A stretch of 64,000 bases of DNA from Nematopogon swammerdamellus (Eukaryota; Arthropoda; Insecta; Lepidoptera; Adelidae): the NCBI GenBank assembly GCA_946902875.1, contig OX336340.1:15391566-15455565 (forward strand), read 5' to 3'. The notes beneath the pieces were generated by a model. It did no database searches and was not told where the DNA came from. It saw only the letters and a program-made list of their open reading frames with translations. Position numbers and translations under genes: made by a program. Positions within the stretch are counted from its first letter, which is position 1; each line of letters opens with the position of its first letter. Of this stretch, positions 21,601 through 36,600 are shown in pieces.

Positions 21601-24600
21601 GAACAAGCGTTGTTATACCAGCCCCACCCCATAGTGCATTCACACAATCTGAGGAACATTGTTCATTGTGATGCTTTCTAGTGGACTACCAACAATCTAT
21701 ACGCTGGCGAATGGTACCTATTACAAATCTTGCCCTTGCCATGGGCGAAATCTACGAACAAAATTGAAGGTCACATGCAAATTTATTATTACTTTGTAAG
21801 TACAATGCGATTATTATATTTTACGTCCCATATAATTATTTTGTTCACTAAGCACGCTGTGTCATAGATATAACAATGTTTACAATGTTTATAGACTGAC
21901 CGTGAAGAGATAGGTCAATGCCCCGCGAACCGTGTGTAATCATGATAATCAATAAGGAAGTATGCAAAATTGTTAAAAATATGCGTATTTTTATAAACAC
22001 CAAAACTGGTAAACATTTGAATAAATAAAACATTGATCTGACGTTTCAATAGTTATGTTTTGTAGTGCGTAAATAATATATAGGTTTCTAAGTTTACTAT
22101 ATATTTGGTAATTTTATTTATTTATTTATTAGGAAATTTAACAGCTAACTTAAGGTTTATTACATACAAATAAAGAAAAAAAATTATAAGGTCAATTAAA
22201 AAGTTTCACGATTTATAAAATACAATATATATATATATATATACATAAACGTCGTGCTAAGTAAAATAAGAAGAGAAAAAAAGAACTAGGTAAACAAAAA
22301 TAACAGATAAAATATGTACAACTAAACAAAAACATAAATACATTTATGTTCTATGTAATCCTTGAGGACGTGCTACGTGGACAAGATACTACGAGTTTCT
22401 TTAAAATAAATAAATACCGATTTAAAGTTATGAAAAATAATTTTAAAACCTCTATAAACGGCGACAGTCCAAGCGAACTCTTTCAAGCGAAATATAATAT
22501 ATGCGGAAACTGGAATAACGTTTATGCATCTCCTCTCTCCTTACTCTACTCAACTATTTTACATTTCAGATTGTGTCTGCCTGATACGCGCCCTCTAAGG
22601 TCAGATATTAATAAAGCAAAAATGTTAATACCTACTCGTAATGAAAATGTTTGCGTGTGCTCAGTTGTGCACGCCCTGATTTAGCGAATAAAATTAACAT
22701 TATACACGAGCGAACTAAAGATATTAAAAAGTAAAATGTTAGAATTAGGAATAGCTATAGATACTGTTAGCCAGCACATTTGTAATCTGTTTGCTGTCAA
22801 AGTATACGTTTCATGAAGATTCGTCCATAATATATTTAGTTATTTCGTCATGTTCGTTTTGTCCGTAAGCTATTAAACGATAGGTCAAGATTTTGCCCGC
22901 GGCAAATCAGAGACAACACGAGAGAAGCTTGGCGAAGGGTGGGGGCTAGCCATCTCAGGCGTAGGTCAACACTGGAAACTGGTTGATTGTATCTGCCGTG
23001 GGTCAAGACTTGTCAGCGCATGACAAGTTCAATGGTATTCCGAAATTGTTTACATGCATTTTTGCGTTTTCTTTAGCAACATTTATGGCTGGTGTCCCTT
23101 GGGACATAGATAGGCGAGTCATTTGCGCGTAATGTATGTAAAATTTATTTTTTCATTATGGAATCTACGGAGATTACTCCCCAATTTTCTACTTACATAA
23201 ATGTGTTCCACGTATATTAAATAGAAGGTGTGATTCAGGGGACAAAACTGAGCAATATTTTCAAGCTGCCCAAATGTTTCTGCCGGAGATGTGTGATGTC
23301 CTGCAGCATTTGCTGCGGAAGCAATATAATATTATGCAGTATCATATCAAGTCCTAGTAACTTGCCTTGACTTATAAATTCATCGGAAAACTGATAGTCT
23401 CCAGCAAATGTTTATTCATCTTCGTTTGTTATTTCGTATATTTTTCATCTTGTAGAGAATAACACCATGGTTCGATATTCACTTTAGTGAATCGCTTGAA
23501 CCAAAGATTGCAAAGTTCAAAGTATCTTCGATACTCACGAACCACTATGTCACTCGTACCTGTAAACCTTATATACAACACGGACACAATACGGGAGATG
23601 ATTCGGTTACGGGATAGAGCCTGGGGTGAAGGCGAGAACAACAACGAAGAGGCTCATGAACGAATAGGCCCCGATGAAAATTAACGAAAATCTCTTAACT
23701 CTTACAATAACAACGCTGCGAACTATTCGAACAGCAGGCGGACAAAGTGACGGCAGGCCTCGCGCGGACACCGCGGCGCAAAAAGACCAGTAACGGTGTA
23801 AAAGTTGTATGACTAATACCTTTTTTTACAGATGCAGATTACTTACGCTGCGACAGTGCTTGTATGTATGTATGTATGTATATGTTGTGTTTTTTTACCC
23901 ATATATCTTATAATAATTTATGGTTAATGTTATATTTATTTATGCAAGTACTTTATTTATTTATCTAACATTATTTATTTGTATTATAACTTTGTATATT
24001 TAATATGTAATTATGTATATGTAAGGATTTATATTGATTGCATGTATCTTTGTACAATTTGTATAAGTGTTTATTTATATTTCATGCTATTGTTCCCTCT
24101 TTACTAGTGCATTGTCCGCCCCTACGTGTTTTCCACATCCCAAAGGTTAGTTCGTAAAGAATGCCGCAAGGCATTAAACTCGCCTTTTGTAACCTTTTTA
24201 TACAATAAAGAAAAATAAAAATATTCCTGCATCCTCGGGACATCATTCATTGTCCCGAGGACAGCCGATTGTCATTTCATTTCATTTCAACTTTGTACAC
24301 TGTTTTTTTAAATTATAATTTGAGTTCATGCTTTATGTTTTTTTTTTCCTTTTACATGTGTTTAAAGCTAGTTAGCACATAGAACGTAGTAGAACCTACC
24401 ACGCCCGATACGGGAATGTACCCAGTGAGCATGGTAGTGAATATTATGCAACTAATACTGTACTGTACCCTTCGATCATAATTTTTCCGTTTACGACTGT
24501 ACCCATCGACTGTACCTGTGTATTATGTACGATTTTTGTGAGCAATAAATTTATTTCTATTTCTATGTTTATTAACAGGCAGCATCGTAGATGATACAAT

Positions 24601-27600
24601 CGGTAGTTTAGTATCAAATTACAGACAGACAAAACAGACGGGCGGCATATCCAATGAAGATTTTCCTTCTAGTGAATTCATCTAAAGATCCAATCCAGCC
24701 AGACCTTGCTTTTTAGGTTTCCGTATCCTGGACGGAAGCCTATATTACTAAGCCTTAGCAGTCTGTCTGTCTGTCTGTCTGTCTGTCCGAGGGCTGTATT
24801 TTTGGAACCGTAATAGGTAGCCGGTTGAAATTTTCACAGAATATGTGTTATTATGGCGGATATAACAACAAATAATAAATAAAAAATAGAAAAAGTAAAA
24901 AATTAAGGGGTCCCCATACAAGAAACGTGCTTTTTTATATTTTTTTTGTGGTGCGGAAACCTCGGTGCGCGAGTACGACTCGCACTTGGCCGGTTTAAAA
25001 AAAAAGTAGTAGTAGAGAAGATCCTGTAAAATGTATCAGGTTATTTTGCAAGGTAGGTCTACATATATGTATCGTTTACTGCAAATTGCGAGACCGCAAT
25101 AAGTGTTTCTCTATCAACCACTAAATTATGTCTGAAAGGAACGCACAATGTCACGCTCGTCTCGCACGTATATCAAGAGAAAGGCCTCAGATCTGATACT
25201 CGTGCGATGTGGCTTGCTCAACTGACATAAAACCTCAGAAATCACATTGATCAAATTAACTCGACCTAGTTTTTCACAAAAGATTCTTCTGGCGTAATTC
25301 AATAAGTACGATTCATGGAGGTAGCAAGGCGAATGAGTAAGTATTTTAATTAAATATATAAAAAGTACAGTCAGCTATGAAATCTGATATATGCTGTTGC
25401 CTGTTGAGCACATTAAGACAATATCACATTGTAAATTCAATTCAAATAGGTTTGTTTGGGTTGAAACAGTCTAGTAAAAAATCTGCCTAATGTGAACGTT
25501 GAGACGGATCTCGCCGAACTGGTTTTGTCATATTGGATATTACGTCGATTTACATATTTTTTGTTTTTGTTTGGGTAGGTCTAGTTTCGACCATAATGCT
25601 AAAAAAACTATTAAAAAAAATATAAAAACCGCCTTCAAAAATGTATGAAATAAAAAAACATTAAACCCTAGAGTTGGCGGCGGTGCTAAAGAAGGCTACA
25701 CAAATCACAAAGAATATCATGCACTCATGTTTCTTTCATGCATCATTTTTGCTTGCTTTAGCACCGCCTTCAACTCTAGGGTTAGATTTATTTATTTCGT
25801 TTATTTTTGAAGGCGGTTTTTTTAATTTTTTGTTATAAATGTACTCGGTGGAATCCAATCCGATCTTGACCAAATTAAAATGGGACCACCTCAGGGTTAT
25901 CCCCTTTAAAATAAAAAAAAGGAATTTTCAAAACGGGCCCACAATTGACGGAGTAATCGCGTAATAAACATACAAAAAAAAGCATACAGTCGAATTGAGA
26001 ACCTCCTCCTTTTGTGAAGTCGGTTAAATATGTTTTAATTTTATTGTTGATGCTCATAGAAAAGTAATAAACATATTACAAACACCATCTACTAATTTTA
26101 CAATAATGTAATTACTAATTATTAGAGAAAGTAGAGAAGTGTTGGTACATCTGGACCGTGAGTAGAGATTCGTTGTCTCCCAACAACGTTCGTTGTGGGT
26201 GTTCTTCCCACACTCCGTTTTCCTGTCCACGGCCGCAAGTGTAGGACACGGCTACTCCAACGGTCGTCGTCTCTTCGGCTAACGTGGCCAGCCCACTGCC
26301 ACTTTAGCTTAGCCACCCGGTATCCAATATCGACTACTTTGGTGCGTCGGCGGATTGCCTCGTTACGCACCATATCACGTAGCGATATTTCCAGCATAGC
26401 TCGCTCAATTGCTCGCTGGGCAACTTTCAACCTTTGGACAACAGCGACCGTCAGAGTCCACGTTTCACACCCGTGCCACAGAATAGAAATGCCCGTACGT
26501 CATAACCGGTAGGACACACTGGTCATATATACGGGTCTTTAAATTTTGCGGAAGGTCAGACCTCAGGACGAATTTTAGCTTTCCGAAGGCAGCCCAACTC
26601 AGACCTGAAGGTCAATGCACGTAATGTGACCTTGCAGTTATCGTTCCTAGTAACCTTGTTTGGTTCGAGCTGGGTCAGCTGTGGTGCTTAGCAAGACTCA
26701 CGTACAAACCGCTGGGTCAGCTAGACAATTAATGAAACAATGTGTCTTGTACAATGGAAGATGGGTAGATATAATTATTAATTACGTCGCTCATGACCAA
26801 GCGGCAGGAACCTCGCATCGTCCGCGAGGGCTTGTGGATTCGAAGCCGTCGGGTTCTGGGATGCATTTTTTAACGCAAGCTCCTTCGGGGTTCGTGTAGC
26901 GGGAACGCGAGTTGCTCCATGGTTCGTGTAGCCGGAACGCGAGTTACTCCACGGTTCGTTTAGCGGGAATGACCAAAGTGAATTACTGGCATGTGACCTT
27001 ATTATAATAATAATAATACACTTTATACCACTTAATGTGTGGCAAAAGCGGGCTTATTGTTTTAGGTAATTTCCTCCAGTCAACCCGGTGGACCTACATG
27101 TTTACATGGAATCCTAACCATGGAGCATTGGGTGAAGGTATGCACGTAATTTTTTTCAGATCAGAAAAAACTCATTTGTACACGCCGGTTGGATTCGAAC
27201 CTCTGACCTCTCGCAAGAGAAGCCGACGTCCAGACCACTCGGCCACTCGCCGCGCATAATTCCGCCAGGATCATATATGTAGGTACTAGAGATAGAGATA
27301 TTTCTTGCAGTATTTTTTAGCAGTCAGTCATGGTCCCGTTTTAGTCAAAAATATAAAATAAAAAAAATATTGAAATGGTGGTGACGTGCCTCAGTTTTTA
27401 AAATTTAAATGGTTTGCCACGGGCCCAAAAAAAAGCGTGCGCAAAAAGTTATGCTCGGGGCAAAGGTTTGTTTACCTACAGCCCGCCACACCCACACATT
27501 CTATTCCTTATTAACACAGTCGGAATGGTATCTGTCGGCAAATTAATGCAATAAATATTGTAATCAGTATAATAATGGCAACTGAGGGCGTGCGCGTGCG

Positions 27601-30600
27601 TCTCGATGTACACTTCCGTATGCGATCCGTTGTTGTGCACCTTCTTCATCTGAGTCAGAACATGTTTGTTATCCTCGCCAAAATAACATTATAAGATCTT
27701 CCTGGTCGGTCATTATAATGAATGATGCAAAAATCTATAAAAGGATGCATATAAAAGTTTGAAAACTGCTAACTGCTTATAGACCGATAGCGCTGGCCTA
27801 TTTTGAGGACATAAGTTTAAAAAATTCTAAACTTGCTTATTTCTTGCCTGTGGATACAGTCGTACATAAGAAGCATAATATTGCGTTTTGTGTCACATCT
27901 GTCAGTTGCATTTTCAGCAATTCGAAGATTTGTGGTTGTTTTTTTTAATTCCATTCAAAACTGGCAAAATTAATCTAAACTTTAAAATAACTATGGTATC
28001 ATATCTAGGATAGCCTGCGGAGTGTGCAAACCCAGTTTGTGTCATCTTCGTCCAGTGCAAACTGGCCTATGGTCAGTATGTAAAAACAGTGCCTAAAAGA
28101 AAATTAGAATTGACAAAATTATTATTTCCTATCTCAGATCACGTACATTTGCCCATTAAACGAATTTGTGCCAAATTAGGGCACGCAATTTTAAGATTTT
28201 CAATTATGTTATTTTTCCAAGCTACAAAAGCTTCAAAAAAACATTAGAATGATTAGAGTTTACATATTCAATTTCATCAATGCATGAAAAATGTACATTG
28301 TAAAGTTGTGTCATTTTCATGCACGAAATAAATCAATAAAACACAAAAACAGTTGTTGCGGTCAAAGCGGACGGACGCGGGCAGGAGGCGGCGGGCGGGG
28401 GGCATACGCACGCACACACGTTCGTTCGGTACCTACGATTTCTTCTATGCGAAGCGGCGGCCGCGCCGCCGCCGGTGGCTGGCTGGCGTGCCCCACGTGC
28501 CTCGCTCTCTCGCCTCGCTCGCCGCGCCGCCCGCGCCCGCGCTCGCACTTCGTGCAAAGAAGTTTGGTATCTACCTATAGAGATAATAATGCAGTGGGAA
28601 TTTTGTACAAAGCCCGCGTCTGCAATCTCAATACCTACGAATGTCAATGGTTAATGTGGTCAATATTATTTCAGATTGACGCTTCGATTCGCTTCAAATT
28701 TGCATAAGTTCAAACTGACCCTACCTTTCATGACCCTAAAACAATCGGGCTGAACTAATATCCCGTTTTCTGTGAGAACTAGAAACTTCGTCATGAACTT
28801 TTGTTTTGGTCATAACTCGAGAACCACTGGTGCCAGACCCATCGTGTTGGTACTCAAACTTCAGGTCTAGGTGAGATCTATCCATCTGTCACGTGAACTT
28901 TTGTTTTGGTCATAATTCGAGAACCACTGGTGCTAGACCCATCATGTTGCTACTCAAACTTCAGGTCTCGGTAAGATCTATCCATCTGTCAAGTGAACTT
29001 TTGTTTTGTTCATAACTCGAGAACCACTGGTGCTAGACCCATCGTGTTGGTACTCAAACTTCAGGTCTCGGTGAGATCTATCCATCTGTCACGTGAATTT
29101 TTGTTTTAGTCATAACTCGAGAACCACTGGTGCTAGACCCATCGTGTTGGTACTCAAACTTCAGGTCTCGGTGAGATCTATCCATCTGTCACGGGAACCT
29201 TTGTTTTGGTCATAACTCGAGAACCACTGGTGCTAGACCCATCGTGTTGGTACTCAACCTTCAGGTCTCGGTGAGATCTATCCATCTGTCACGTGAACTT
29301 TTGTTTTGGTCATAACTCGAGAACCACTACTGGTGCTAAACCCATCGTGTTGGTACTCAAACTTTAGGTCTCGGTGAGATCTCTCCATCTGTCAGGTGAA
29401 CTTTTGTTTTGATCATAACTCGAGAACCCCTGGTGCTAGACCCATCGTGTTGGTAATCAAACTTTAGGTCTCGGTGAGATCTATCCATCTGTCACGTGAA
29501 CTTTTTTTTTGGTCATAACTCGAGAACCACTGGTGCTAGACCCATCATGTTGGTACTCAAACTTCAGGTCTCGGTGAGATCTATCCATGTGTCACGTGAA
29601 CTTTTGTTTTGGTCATAACTCGAGAACCACTGGTGCTAGACCCATCGTGCTGGTACTCAAAACTTCAGGTCTCGGTGAGATCTATCCATCTGTCCCGTGA
29701 ACTTTTGTTTTGGTCATAACTCGAGAACCACTGGTGCTAGACCCATCGTGTTGGTACTCAAACTTCAGGTCTCGGTGAGATCTATCCATCTGTCACGTGA
29801 AGTTTTGTTTTGGTCATAACTCGAGACCCACTACTGGTGCTAGACCCATCGTGTTGGTACTCAAACTTCAAGTCTCGGTGAGATCTATCCATCTCTCGCG
29901 TGAACTTTTGTTTTGGTCATAACTCGAGAACCACTGGTGTTAGACCCATCGTGTTGGTACTCAAACTTCATGTCTGGGTGAGATCTATCCATCTGTCACG
30001 TGAATTTTTGTTTTAGTCATAACTCGAGAACCACTGGTGCTAGACCCATCGTGTTGGTACTCAAACTTCAGGTCTCGGTGAGATCTATCCATCTGTCACG
30101 TGAACTTTTGTTTTGGTCATAACTCGAGAACCACTGCTGCTAGACCCATCGTGTTGGTACTCAAACTTCATGGCTCGCTGAGATCTATCCATCTGTCACG
30201 GGAACCTTTGTTTTGGTCATAACTCGAGAACCACTGGTGCTAGACCCATCGTGTTGGTACTCAACCTTCAGGTCTCGGTGAGATCTATCCATCTGTCACG
30301 TGAACTTTTGTTTTGGTCATAACTCGAGAACCACTACTGGTGCTAAACCCATCGTGTTGGTACTCAAACTTTAGGTCTCGGTGAGATCTCTCCATCTGTC
30401 AGGTGAACTTTTGTTTTGATCATAACTCGAGAACCCCTGGTGCTAGACCCATCGTGTTGGTAATCAAACTTTAGGTCTCGGTGAGATCTATCCATCTGTC
30501 ACGTGAACTTTTTTTTTGGTCATAACTCGAGAACCACTGGTGCTAGACCCATCATGTTGGTACTCAAACTTCAGGTCTCGGTGAGATCTATCCATGTGTC

Positions 30601-33600
30601 ACGTGAACTTTTGTTTTGGTCATAACTCGAGAACCACTGGTGCTAGACCCATCGTGCTGGTACTCAAAACTTCAGGTCTCGGTGAGATCTATCCATCTGT
30701 CCCGTGAACTTTTGTTTTGGTCAAGTTTAATATTTTTGAAACCAAAAATCCTAGCGCTACAGGTCTATTACTAAAATTTATTCTAAGGAAAAACATTCGA
30801 GACATTCAAAAGTTGTCTAATATCCTAATAAATAAAACGAAAAATCTGTAAAGACTACCTAACCTATACATTATCCTCGAGAACTACTGTAATCTATTCA
30901 CATGGATTTTTCGCAGACGTATTCAGGCACAGGTACAACTAAGGATGTTTATAGGTATGATGTTTTTATGCGAAGAAAAGACGCGCGCGCGGGAACAGCT
31001 TTAAAATAAATAAATACTAATATACTAATAAATAATACACTAGCTTAGTCTCGCGTCATCTCGGAGAGCTCCGTAGCCACGGCCTGCACCCGCCGGCGTG
31101 CTTGGAGGTCCGCCTCCCGCCGCCGCGCCGGCGAGAATACCGTTTTTGGTTTTTGTCTGTTTGTATTAATTTTGTATAGGTATTTTATTATATAATTATA
31201 TCAAATTAATATAAATATGTACCTAGATATAAGTAACAAAAAACGTGAAAATAAAGGAATATACTAGTAAAGAATAATGCAAAAGTGTCGTTGAAGAAAA
31301 TGCATGATTGCATCGCACTACTCGGGATCGAACCGAGAGCCCTAGAATGGGATGCCGGTTACCTGCCACTTTTCTAAGACACTCACACGACGACCAACCG
31401 GTTTAGAAGTGACATTGGAAATTATTATTTCGTATATAAATAAGTATATATTCATTTGTGAATAACTTTCATATTGCTGGGGACTAGATTTCGTCGCGCT
31501 ATTTTTCTTCACCGGAGTAATGAACATTGTTGTTTTATTGACTTGTTAATTTGTCCTCCAACAAACCGTCTAAAAGCAACACGGATGAACTTGACAAAAT
31601 TTATATGGCGTGTTAATTGATTCTTTAAATACGGCACGGAGAAATGAATAAGCCTGTGATACCTACAAACCGTTAATTTGTTACACCTGCACAGCTGTCA
31701 TTCTACTTGACACATTTTTGATTGCCTACCTACTCGTAGTTTGTATAACCAAATGACACAGATAGGCTGCTTATTTACCGGGTACCTAGATACATAATAG
31801 AAATGTAGATAATAGTGGGTAACAGTACAATTTTATTGATAAATAAAAAAAAAACGTTTTAAAAAACATTACACCGACTTCAAAAAACAACTAGAACTGA
31901 AAAGTGTTAAATAATATTTTGATTCATATTCGGACCCTTGAGTTGAAGGGGGTACAAAATCACAAAAGGGGTCCATCTATCAATTTTCAGGTGTTGATAA
32001 TTGATAATTACCTTAACTTAAACTTAACCATAAATTATACATTTGTTTCAAATGCATAGAGAAAAGAAAATAATAAAAATATAACTATAAATACCTTTCC
32101 CAATAGTTAATAAATAGATGACTAATAAAATAAATTACACATCCGTCGGTTTAAGAGTATGTAGGCATTCTTTGAAATATTCCTGAAGGGAATAAAAATG
32201 GTTTTTGTATCAGACATTTTGATGTAATTTGGCAAATGATTATATATTTTTAATGACAAGAAACTTCGGCTTCTTCTCTTTAAAGTTAGTCTGGCTCGAG
32301 CGAGGTACAATAACTTTATTTCTATCTCTTAAAACATATCTAGCTTGTTGACTTCCTTCCTTGATCAAATCAATTATGTTTGCATACACTTCGAGGCTTA
32401 GTATATAAATATATAGGTTAATCACAGTCAATATTTTTAATTATTTAAAGAGTGGCCTTCATGTCGCATCCCATTTTGAACCAGTAAATTACTAAAATGT
32501 TTGATTGTCTTTTAAAGTTGTGTACCTATAGAATAACATAACGAGCAAGGTTTCTACGTCGAAATAAAAATTTGCATATATACCTAATTAGATTTTTTTT
32601 TATTATTTCGTACTCTATTAAACCATTGACGCAAGTTGTCGCCTTTGGTTAAAACAAGGGCCAAACAGTGTGCTATTTTCTTGTCGGTAACTTCGGTAAG
32701 TTCCATTATGAATATAAAATGGCCGGCTTATAACGAACAGCGAATAATGTTTTATTTACTTAGACATAATTTTATATTACATACATACACACATAGCGTC
32801 ACGCCTGTTTCCCAGTGGGGTAGGCAGAGGCAACGGATCTCCACGTGCCATGATCCTGACACACCTCTGTCGCCTTTTCCATAATATTCTTCATGCATGC
32901 TCATCGATTTATATATTATTGTAATTTAATAAAAATACAATACATATTTTTTTAATTATTATTTGTTGGCATATCCGCCATAATAACACATATTTTGTGA
33001 AAATTTTAACCGGCTACCTATTATGGTTCAAAAGATACAACCATCAGATGGACGGACAGACAGATAGACATACAGACAGGCGGATAGGCCTAGTAATAGG
33101 CTCCGCATGGATACGGAAACCTAATGCCATAAATTAATACGGGTATGTCTTGCTTCGTAAAAAAATTCTGAACAGAGATTTATGTCGGAATGTTAAGATC
33201 CGGCCTAAGGAGGGTACTACCCTCATCTGTTATTCTTGGTGATACCAAAGTCTTTTTTTTTGTGTATTATATTATAAATTTATAACTTGCGTCAGTCGTT
33301 GGCTAAATTTAGAACTGTGCATTTTTGTGCATTCCGTTTTATGAGCCATTCCGAAGACCAATGGTGAATACTTTTTAGATCATCTTGTTTTTATTTTTAT
33401 CGTCATTGATAGTGGGTTGTCGAAATACTTGGAGTCATCTGCGAAGAATTTGAATTGGCACTCCGTGATTGCGTCTAGATCTGTTAGATATACAATATGA
33501 TGACTGGATATTTAGAAGAGCTCAACCTACAAAAAGGTGATGAAACAATGAATTAAGAAGATACCTATATCTACAACACGAAACATGCATCTACAATCTT

Positions 33601-36600
33601 GGGCGGGGACTTATTTAATACCAGTACAAGATGCTGAGGGCTGAGAGTCTAAAACGACCACACGAAGAATTATACATTATATGTATTTATAGAAGTTATA
33701 TAGATATTTTATTGCATTGTATTGTTTATTGAATTGATCATTCATATGGCAGTTAAACTGCACTCGAACTAGTCACAATTTGTTCTATCCGGTTCGATTA
33801 CACCCACGAAGAAGAACCAACAAAAAACATCGCAGGGTATTTTATTTTATATACACGTATACATATTTTTAAGTATTTCGTGACTAACCATATAATAACA
33901 CCGCCCCTCTATCGAAAACACAACTTGAGAGCAAGATTAACAATTGTGCTGAGAGTTCTGACTACAAAGAATTATTAATTAAGTGAATCAGGTGTAAAGA
34001 GCCTTTGTCAAACTTTGATACGTAATAAAATTTGTATCAACATATATATTAATAACTTTATTTATATATATATATAATATTTATTAATAACTTGACTAAA
34101 CCCTATGTTCTTTCTTTTGTATTGTATTATCTTTTTAATGGGTATTCTTGATTTAATATTTTTAATTTTTTGCTTAGATATTTAACATAATGAAAACTTA
34201 GTACGTAAGTTATATTTAAAAAAAGCTCTGTAAGGTTTCTTATCCGGTTCTTCCTTATACATTGCACTGCTGAACTGGACATGACAAAAAAAAAGTTGAC
34301 GAACCATAATTAATATGCATATGTCTGAATGAAATATTATTATTGTTGTGTGTTCTTTATGGTGAAATAAATATGAATCTGAATCATAATTATTATGATA
34401 ATATATTAAACTTACTACAATGAAGTATAATTGTAAAAAATAAAATATATACCTATTATAGAGAAAAATAAAAAAAAACATGCAAACCGTGGCTTTTATT
34501 ATTTTATAATATATCTAGAAAAGAAACAAAAATCTATCTTTCTCTATAATTTTCCTAAAATATATTAATTAATAATAATAATTTATTAGCCTACATGTTA
34601 TTTTTTTTTATTGTAAGCACGACATATGGCGCTGTGGCACCCATGAGGTGTCTAACGGCGCCCTTGGAAATTCGGTCGTATTCGGTGGTTGCGAATGCCA
34701 TGCCGGCCTGACATGTACCCATTTACGCCCCTCTTGAAGGACCCGAGACTTTACTTGGGGGGAAATATATGAGCAGGGAGAGCGTTCCAGAGTTTACCGG
34801 TTCTGTAAAGGAAAGATCTGCAGAATCGATTGGTACGCATCCGCGGTAAGTCCAGCGTATAGGGATGCAATCCCTGCCCAGTGTGCGTGGTGCGGAGGTG
34901 GAAAGGGGACGGCATGGAATAAGCGATAGAACACACTTAGGGAGCCGACATCCCTACGGTGTTGCAGTGGTTCTAGATCGCGGGACACTTCGGGGTCACC
35001 CACTAGTCGCACGGCTCGACGCTGGATCGAGTCCAGAGGCGCAAGCTGGTATTTGCCAGAGCCATCCCACAGGCGCGAGCAGTACTCCAAGCAAGACCTG
35101 ATCTGCTATTTATACAGAAGCAGCTTTTGGTCTGCCGTGAAGTACCGTCGCACCTTATTGAGTACGCCCAGCTTTTTAGAAGCCAGCTTGGCCTTCTCTC
35201 GATATGGCGACAAAAGTTCAAGTCGTGCGACAGTTCGACTCCGAGGACCCCGAGGTGTTCGCTTAATTTGAGCGACGACGTGCCTTGGAATGAAGGAGCC
35301 GGTGTGAACGCCGCTCTCTTCGCACTGAACGCGCAAATTTATGTCTTGGAAGCGTTGAACTCGACCAAATTACTACGGCCCCATTCGGAAATAGAGCCGA
35401 GTGTATGTTTGAGCTCAGACACAAGTCTTCGCCACTTCTCATCCATAACATCCCGACTGGTTGAAGGGTGACTGGTGTAGGATCCGTGTGCCGTACTGTC
35501 ATCTGCATAACAATGTATGTTGCCCAGAGACAGCATATCATTGACGTGCAGAAGAAACAGCGTGGGTGAGAACACATATCCTTGTGGTATACCGGCGTTC
35601 ACTGACATGGCGTCCAACGAGCAACCGTCCACTAGGACCTGGATGCTACGCCCATATAGGAAGTCGGCGAACCAGTCACAGAGGCCAGAAGGAAGTCCGT
35701 AAGCCGGCAATTTTCCCAAGAGTGACTTGTGCCAAACCCGGTCAAATGCTTTGGCAATATCAAGGCCAATTGCCAAGGATTCACCATGACCTTCAAGCGA
35801 TTCCCCCAAAGATGAGTGACGTACGCTAGGAGATCACCAGCAGCATATTTTCGATAAACCATGTCTTCCGAATATCAGATGAGGGTATAACCTTCTTAGG
35901 TCAGATCGTGTACTATAAGGTATTTTTCCGCTGGATAAAACTGCCATAATATTCCATTAAGATATCATAGTATAATTTTGTTGAGTCCGCGTGGAGAAGA
36001 TTGCGTAAAATGATTATTACGCCGCCGCCAGGTTGTGTCATTAACTTGATTTGCGATGTTTTATAGGCATGCATTGTTTAAATCACAAGGTAAAGTATCT
36101 GTTAATAACCTTATATATATTGTATTATGCATGATGTAAGTGCATAATGATAACAAAGTAGGTATCGAGAAATATTTTACTACAATGTACTTAAACACAT
36201 AGGAAGCCTGCAAACAAATTACCAACAGAAGACTATGAACCAACAATAAATTTAAATTCGTACTTGATAATAGTAAGACCGTCGTCGTAGCTGGTACGCT
36301 GGCACGGACAAAATTGAAGAATATAGTGAAAGTTTTTTTTTCCCTGCTAATACCTATACTTTTGTATAATCCGCGCATTATTTTGGTTCTCCAGACCTTT
36401 ATTGTCCAAAATAAATTAAAATATAGGCACGTAGACATCTAATTTTGTCTTTTTATAATCTTCTTACAATTATTATATTTTCATCGCGTTGGTCGGGTTG
36501 ATTGATTATCTTGGAATAACAAAAACATTTTTGTTGATTGCAGACCCCCGGACGGAGAGCTGGTGGCTGATGTCGGGCCCCGGTCCGCTCATCACGCTGC

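Noticed and set aside
27180..27260. A genuine tRNA-Ser/Leu gene on the minus strand
   Set aside because: The A and B boxes are good, but the acceptor stem does not pair and the sequence continues into a SINE body with an AAT-rich tail.
28291..28707. 138-codon frame across the GC island (and a 104-codon frame on the reverse strand)
   Set aside because: The peptide is low-complexity Arg/Ala/Gly produced by GC composition, open on both strands, with AT-rich random sequence at either side.
36061..36438. 125-codon reverse frame just before ELOVL-A exon 2
   Set aside because: AT-rich, hydrophobic-random composition, no similarity recognised, antisense to an intron; likely chance.
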